Shown here piece by piece: positions 16,812 through 18,257 of a stretch of DNA of 18,257 nucleotides. The notes below the pieces were generated by a model, which saw only the letters and a program-made list of their open reading frames with translations, ran no database searches and had not been told where the DNA came from. The DNA is taken from the NCBI GenBank assembly GCA_937930275.1, contig CALGLM010000061.1, positions 1 to 18,257 of the forward strand, given 5' to 3'. This stretch comes from an uncultured Ignavibacteria bacterium. GTDB taxonomy: Bacteria; Bacteroidota; Ignavibacteria; Ignavibacteriales; Melioribacteraceae. The position numbers and the translations under genes are program-made. Position 1 is the first letter of the stretch. Every line of letters begins with the position of its first letter.

Positions 16812-18257
16812 AACGCTTAAGTAACGAAAAATAATATACAGTGTTGAAAAAATTAACAGAATTGAAATAATAGGACTTAAACCGAAGGCAGTGGGAATAT
16901 CACCTATAAGCATACAAACAATAGCAACTAATATTGCATATGGTAATTGAGTTCTGACATGTTCAACATGGTTACATCCGGAAGCCAGCGAGCTTAATAT
17001 AGTTGTATCGGCAATTGGACTACAGTGGTCACCAAAAACACTCCCCGCAAGTACTGAACTTACAACTCCGTATAAAACTATATCAGTATCAATAGAATTT
17101 AAACCTGCTGCTATTGATAATTTATGCCCCAAAGGAATAACTATAGGCATAACTATTGCCATTGTGCCCCAGCTTGTACCTGTAGAAAAACTTGTTATGG
17201 CACAAATTATAAAAACTAAAACCGGTAACCATCTCGGGTCTATTGAGTTTCCGATAATAGAAATAATATACTCGGCAGTATTTAGCTCATCGGTAATTAA
17301 ACTAATTCCCCATGCAAAAACCAATATTAAATTTGCAAACAACATTCCTTCAATTCCTTTTGTCCACGCATTAAAAGACTGGTGTAAATTTAATATCTTT
17401 TGGCTAATTGACATAATTATAGCAATTATACCTGCTGCTAAACTTGACCACAACAATGCAAGATAAGAGTTTGAATTGGAAATTATTGTTCTAATTGAAT
17501 AGTTTTTTATCCCTTGCTCCTTCAACGCATCTAAACCGGTATAATATAACCCCGCCATTGTACCGAACAAAATAATTGCAATAGGAATTAGTGCATTAAT
17601 AGCACGTGCTTTATCTCCCTTATACAAAAATTTATCGTTAATTACGTTTCCAGCTTCTGATTCGTCTATAACGCTTAAAGGTAAACCCGATCTTGCATTT
17701 TTTTCTGCTTTTAACATTGGTCCAAAATCACGATTGCTTAAGCTGACCAACAAAACAAAAAACAGCGTAGCAATCGGATAAAATCTATATTGTATTGTCT
17801 GTAAAAAAACATCGTATGCAGTATAATTTGAATTAATTACTTTTAATCCGTCTTCTATTAAACCTAATTCAAAACCAATCCATGTGCTTATAATAAATAA
17901 ACTTGTTACCGGTGCACTCGTGGAATCAACAATATAAGCAAGTTTTTCGCGGCTTATTCTTAATTTATCGGTTATAGGTCTCATCATGTTACCTACAATC
18001 AAAGAATTTGAATAATCATCAAAAAATATAATAACCCCGGTTAACCAAGTAGCTATCATCCCCGATTTTGGAGTTTTGGCAAGTTTGGTTATTTTATTTG
18101 CAAGACCGACCATCCCCCCGTTTTTAGAAATTATTCCTATTACACCCCCCATTAAAAACGTAAAAAGAATAATTAACGCATGATTTTTATCAATTAAACT
18201 ATTTAGCATAATTGTATCGGCAAGTCTAAATAGTGCTGTTATCGGATTATAATCATA
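16800..18257 (-). CDS. NhaC-type Na+/H+ antiporter, N-terminus outside the window
   Basis: This is an inner-membrane cation/proton exchanger of the NhaC family. An ATG exists at 18207-18209, giving 469 residues, but the same frame is open upstream to the window edge. It encodes YDYNPITALFRLADTI directly before that Met, which reads as the usual family sequence ahead of the SLIDKNHALIILFTFLMGG helix. The true start is therefore outside, and 485 residues are visible. Counting from the internal Met, family motifs are FFDDYSNSLIVGNMMRP (62-78), STSAPVTSL (96-104), STGTSWGTMAIVMPI (342-356) and VFGDHCSPIADTTILSS (391-407), with about ten hydrophobic helices. The acidic and polar residues in these motifs are those expected for ion exchange. 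The next gene on the strand starts 67 bases after its stop. A connection to the secreted proteins is not evident. Confidence 0.92.
   Translation of the reverse strand, partial: YDYNPITALFRLADTIMLNSLIDKNHALIILFTFLMGGVIGIISKNGGMVGLANKITKLAKTPKSGMIATWLTGVIIFFDDYSNSLIVGNMMRPITDKLRISREKLAYIVDSTSAPVTSLFIISTWIGFELGLIEDGLKVINSNYTAYDVFLQTIQYRFYPIATLFFVLLVSLSNRDFGPMLKAEKNARSGLPLSVIDESEAGNVINDKFLYKGDKARAINALIPIAIILFGTMAGLYYTGLDALKEQGIKNYSIRTIISNSNSYLALLWSSLAAGIIAIIMSISQKILNLHQSFNAWTKGIEGMLFANLILVFAWGISLITDELNTAEYIISIIGNSIDPRWLPVLVFIICAITSFSTGTSWGTMAIVMPIVIPLGHKLSIAAGLNSIDTDIVLYGVVSSVLAGSVFGDHCSPIADTTILSSLASGCNHVEHVRTQLPYAILVAIVCMLIGDIPTAFGLSPIISILLIFSTLYIIFRYLSVKVS

Overview
The window is strongly AT-rich and comes from a Gram-negative bacterium that most likely belongs to the Ignavibacteriota/Chlorobi-Bacteroidetes group. 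The main clue is that two secreted proteins end in type IX secretion (T9SS) sorting domains carrying the YPNPFNPST motif that is typical of Ignavibacteria. Supporting clues are 800-residue two-domain FtsX/MacB-type permeases, an NtrC-type regulator with a candidate sigma-54 promoter, and lipoproteins. The taxon is inferred from family style and not from a marker gene. No rRNA, tRNA, CRISPR array or insertion sequence is visible.

Region 1 (1-3096, minus strand) holds, in transcription order, a sigma-54-dependent NtrC-type response regulator, its membrane histidine kinase one base further on, and the start of a small lipoprotein gene that runs off the left edge. Region 2 (3097-3296) is a compact divergent control region. 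It has two related inverted repeats 20 bp apart, centred about 106 and 86 bp upstream of the predicted transcription start, followed by a good -24/-12 sigma-54 promoter facing right. Region 3 (3297-10113, plus strand) is a tight four-gene operon encoding a membrane fusion protein, a LolD/MacB-type ATPase and two paralogous 8-helix permeases. The simplest reading of regions 1-3 is one self-regulated export module. The kinase has almost no periplasmic loop, so it probably senses within the membrane, perhaps through the transporter. It would phosphorylate the regulator, which binds the paired sites and activates the transporter operon through sigma-54. The substrate is unknown and no outer-membrane channel gene is present here.

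Region 4 (10114-10351) separates convergent operons and contains a strong bidirectional hairpin terminator. Region 5 (10352-16732, minus strand) encodes two large secreted T9SS cargo proteins: a GH57-type glucan-active enzyme with a starch-binding CBM25-like domain, and upstream of it a multidomain surface protein with choice-of-anchor-D repeats. The latter is split into two overlapping frames (250 and 873 codons). Restoring one A in an A4 tract joins them into a single protein of about 1123 residues and makes a broken internal domain align without gaps to its second copy, so I read it as a single-base frameshift (sequence error or real mutation). Region 6 (16800-18257, minus strand) is an NhaC-type Na+/H+ antiporter whose reading frame stays open through the right edge, so its N-terminus lies outside the window.
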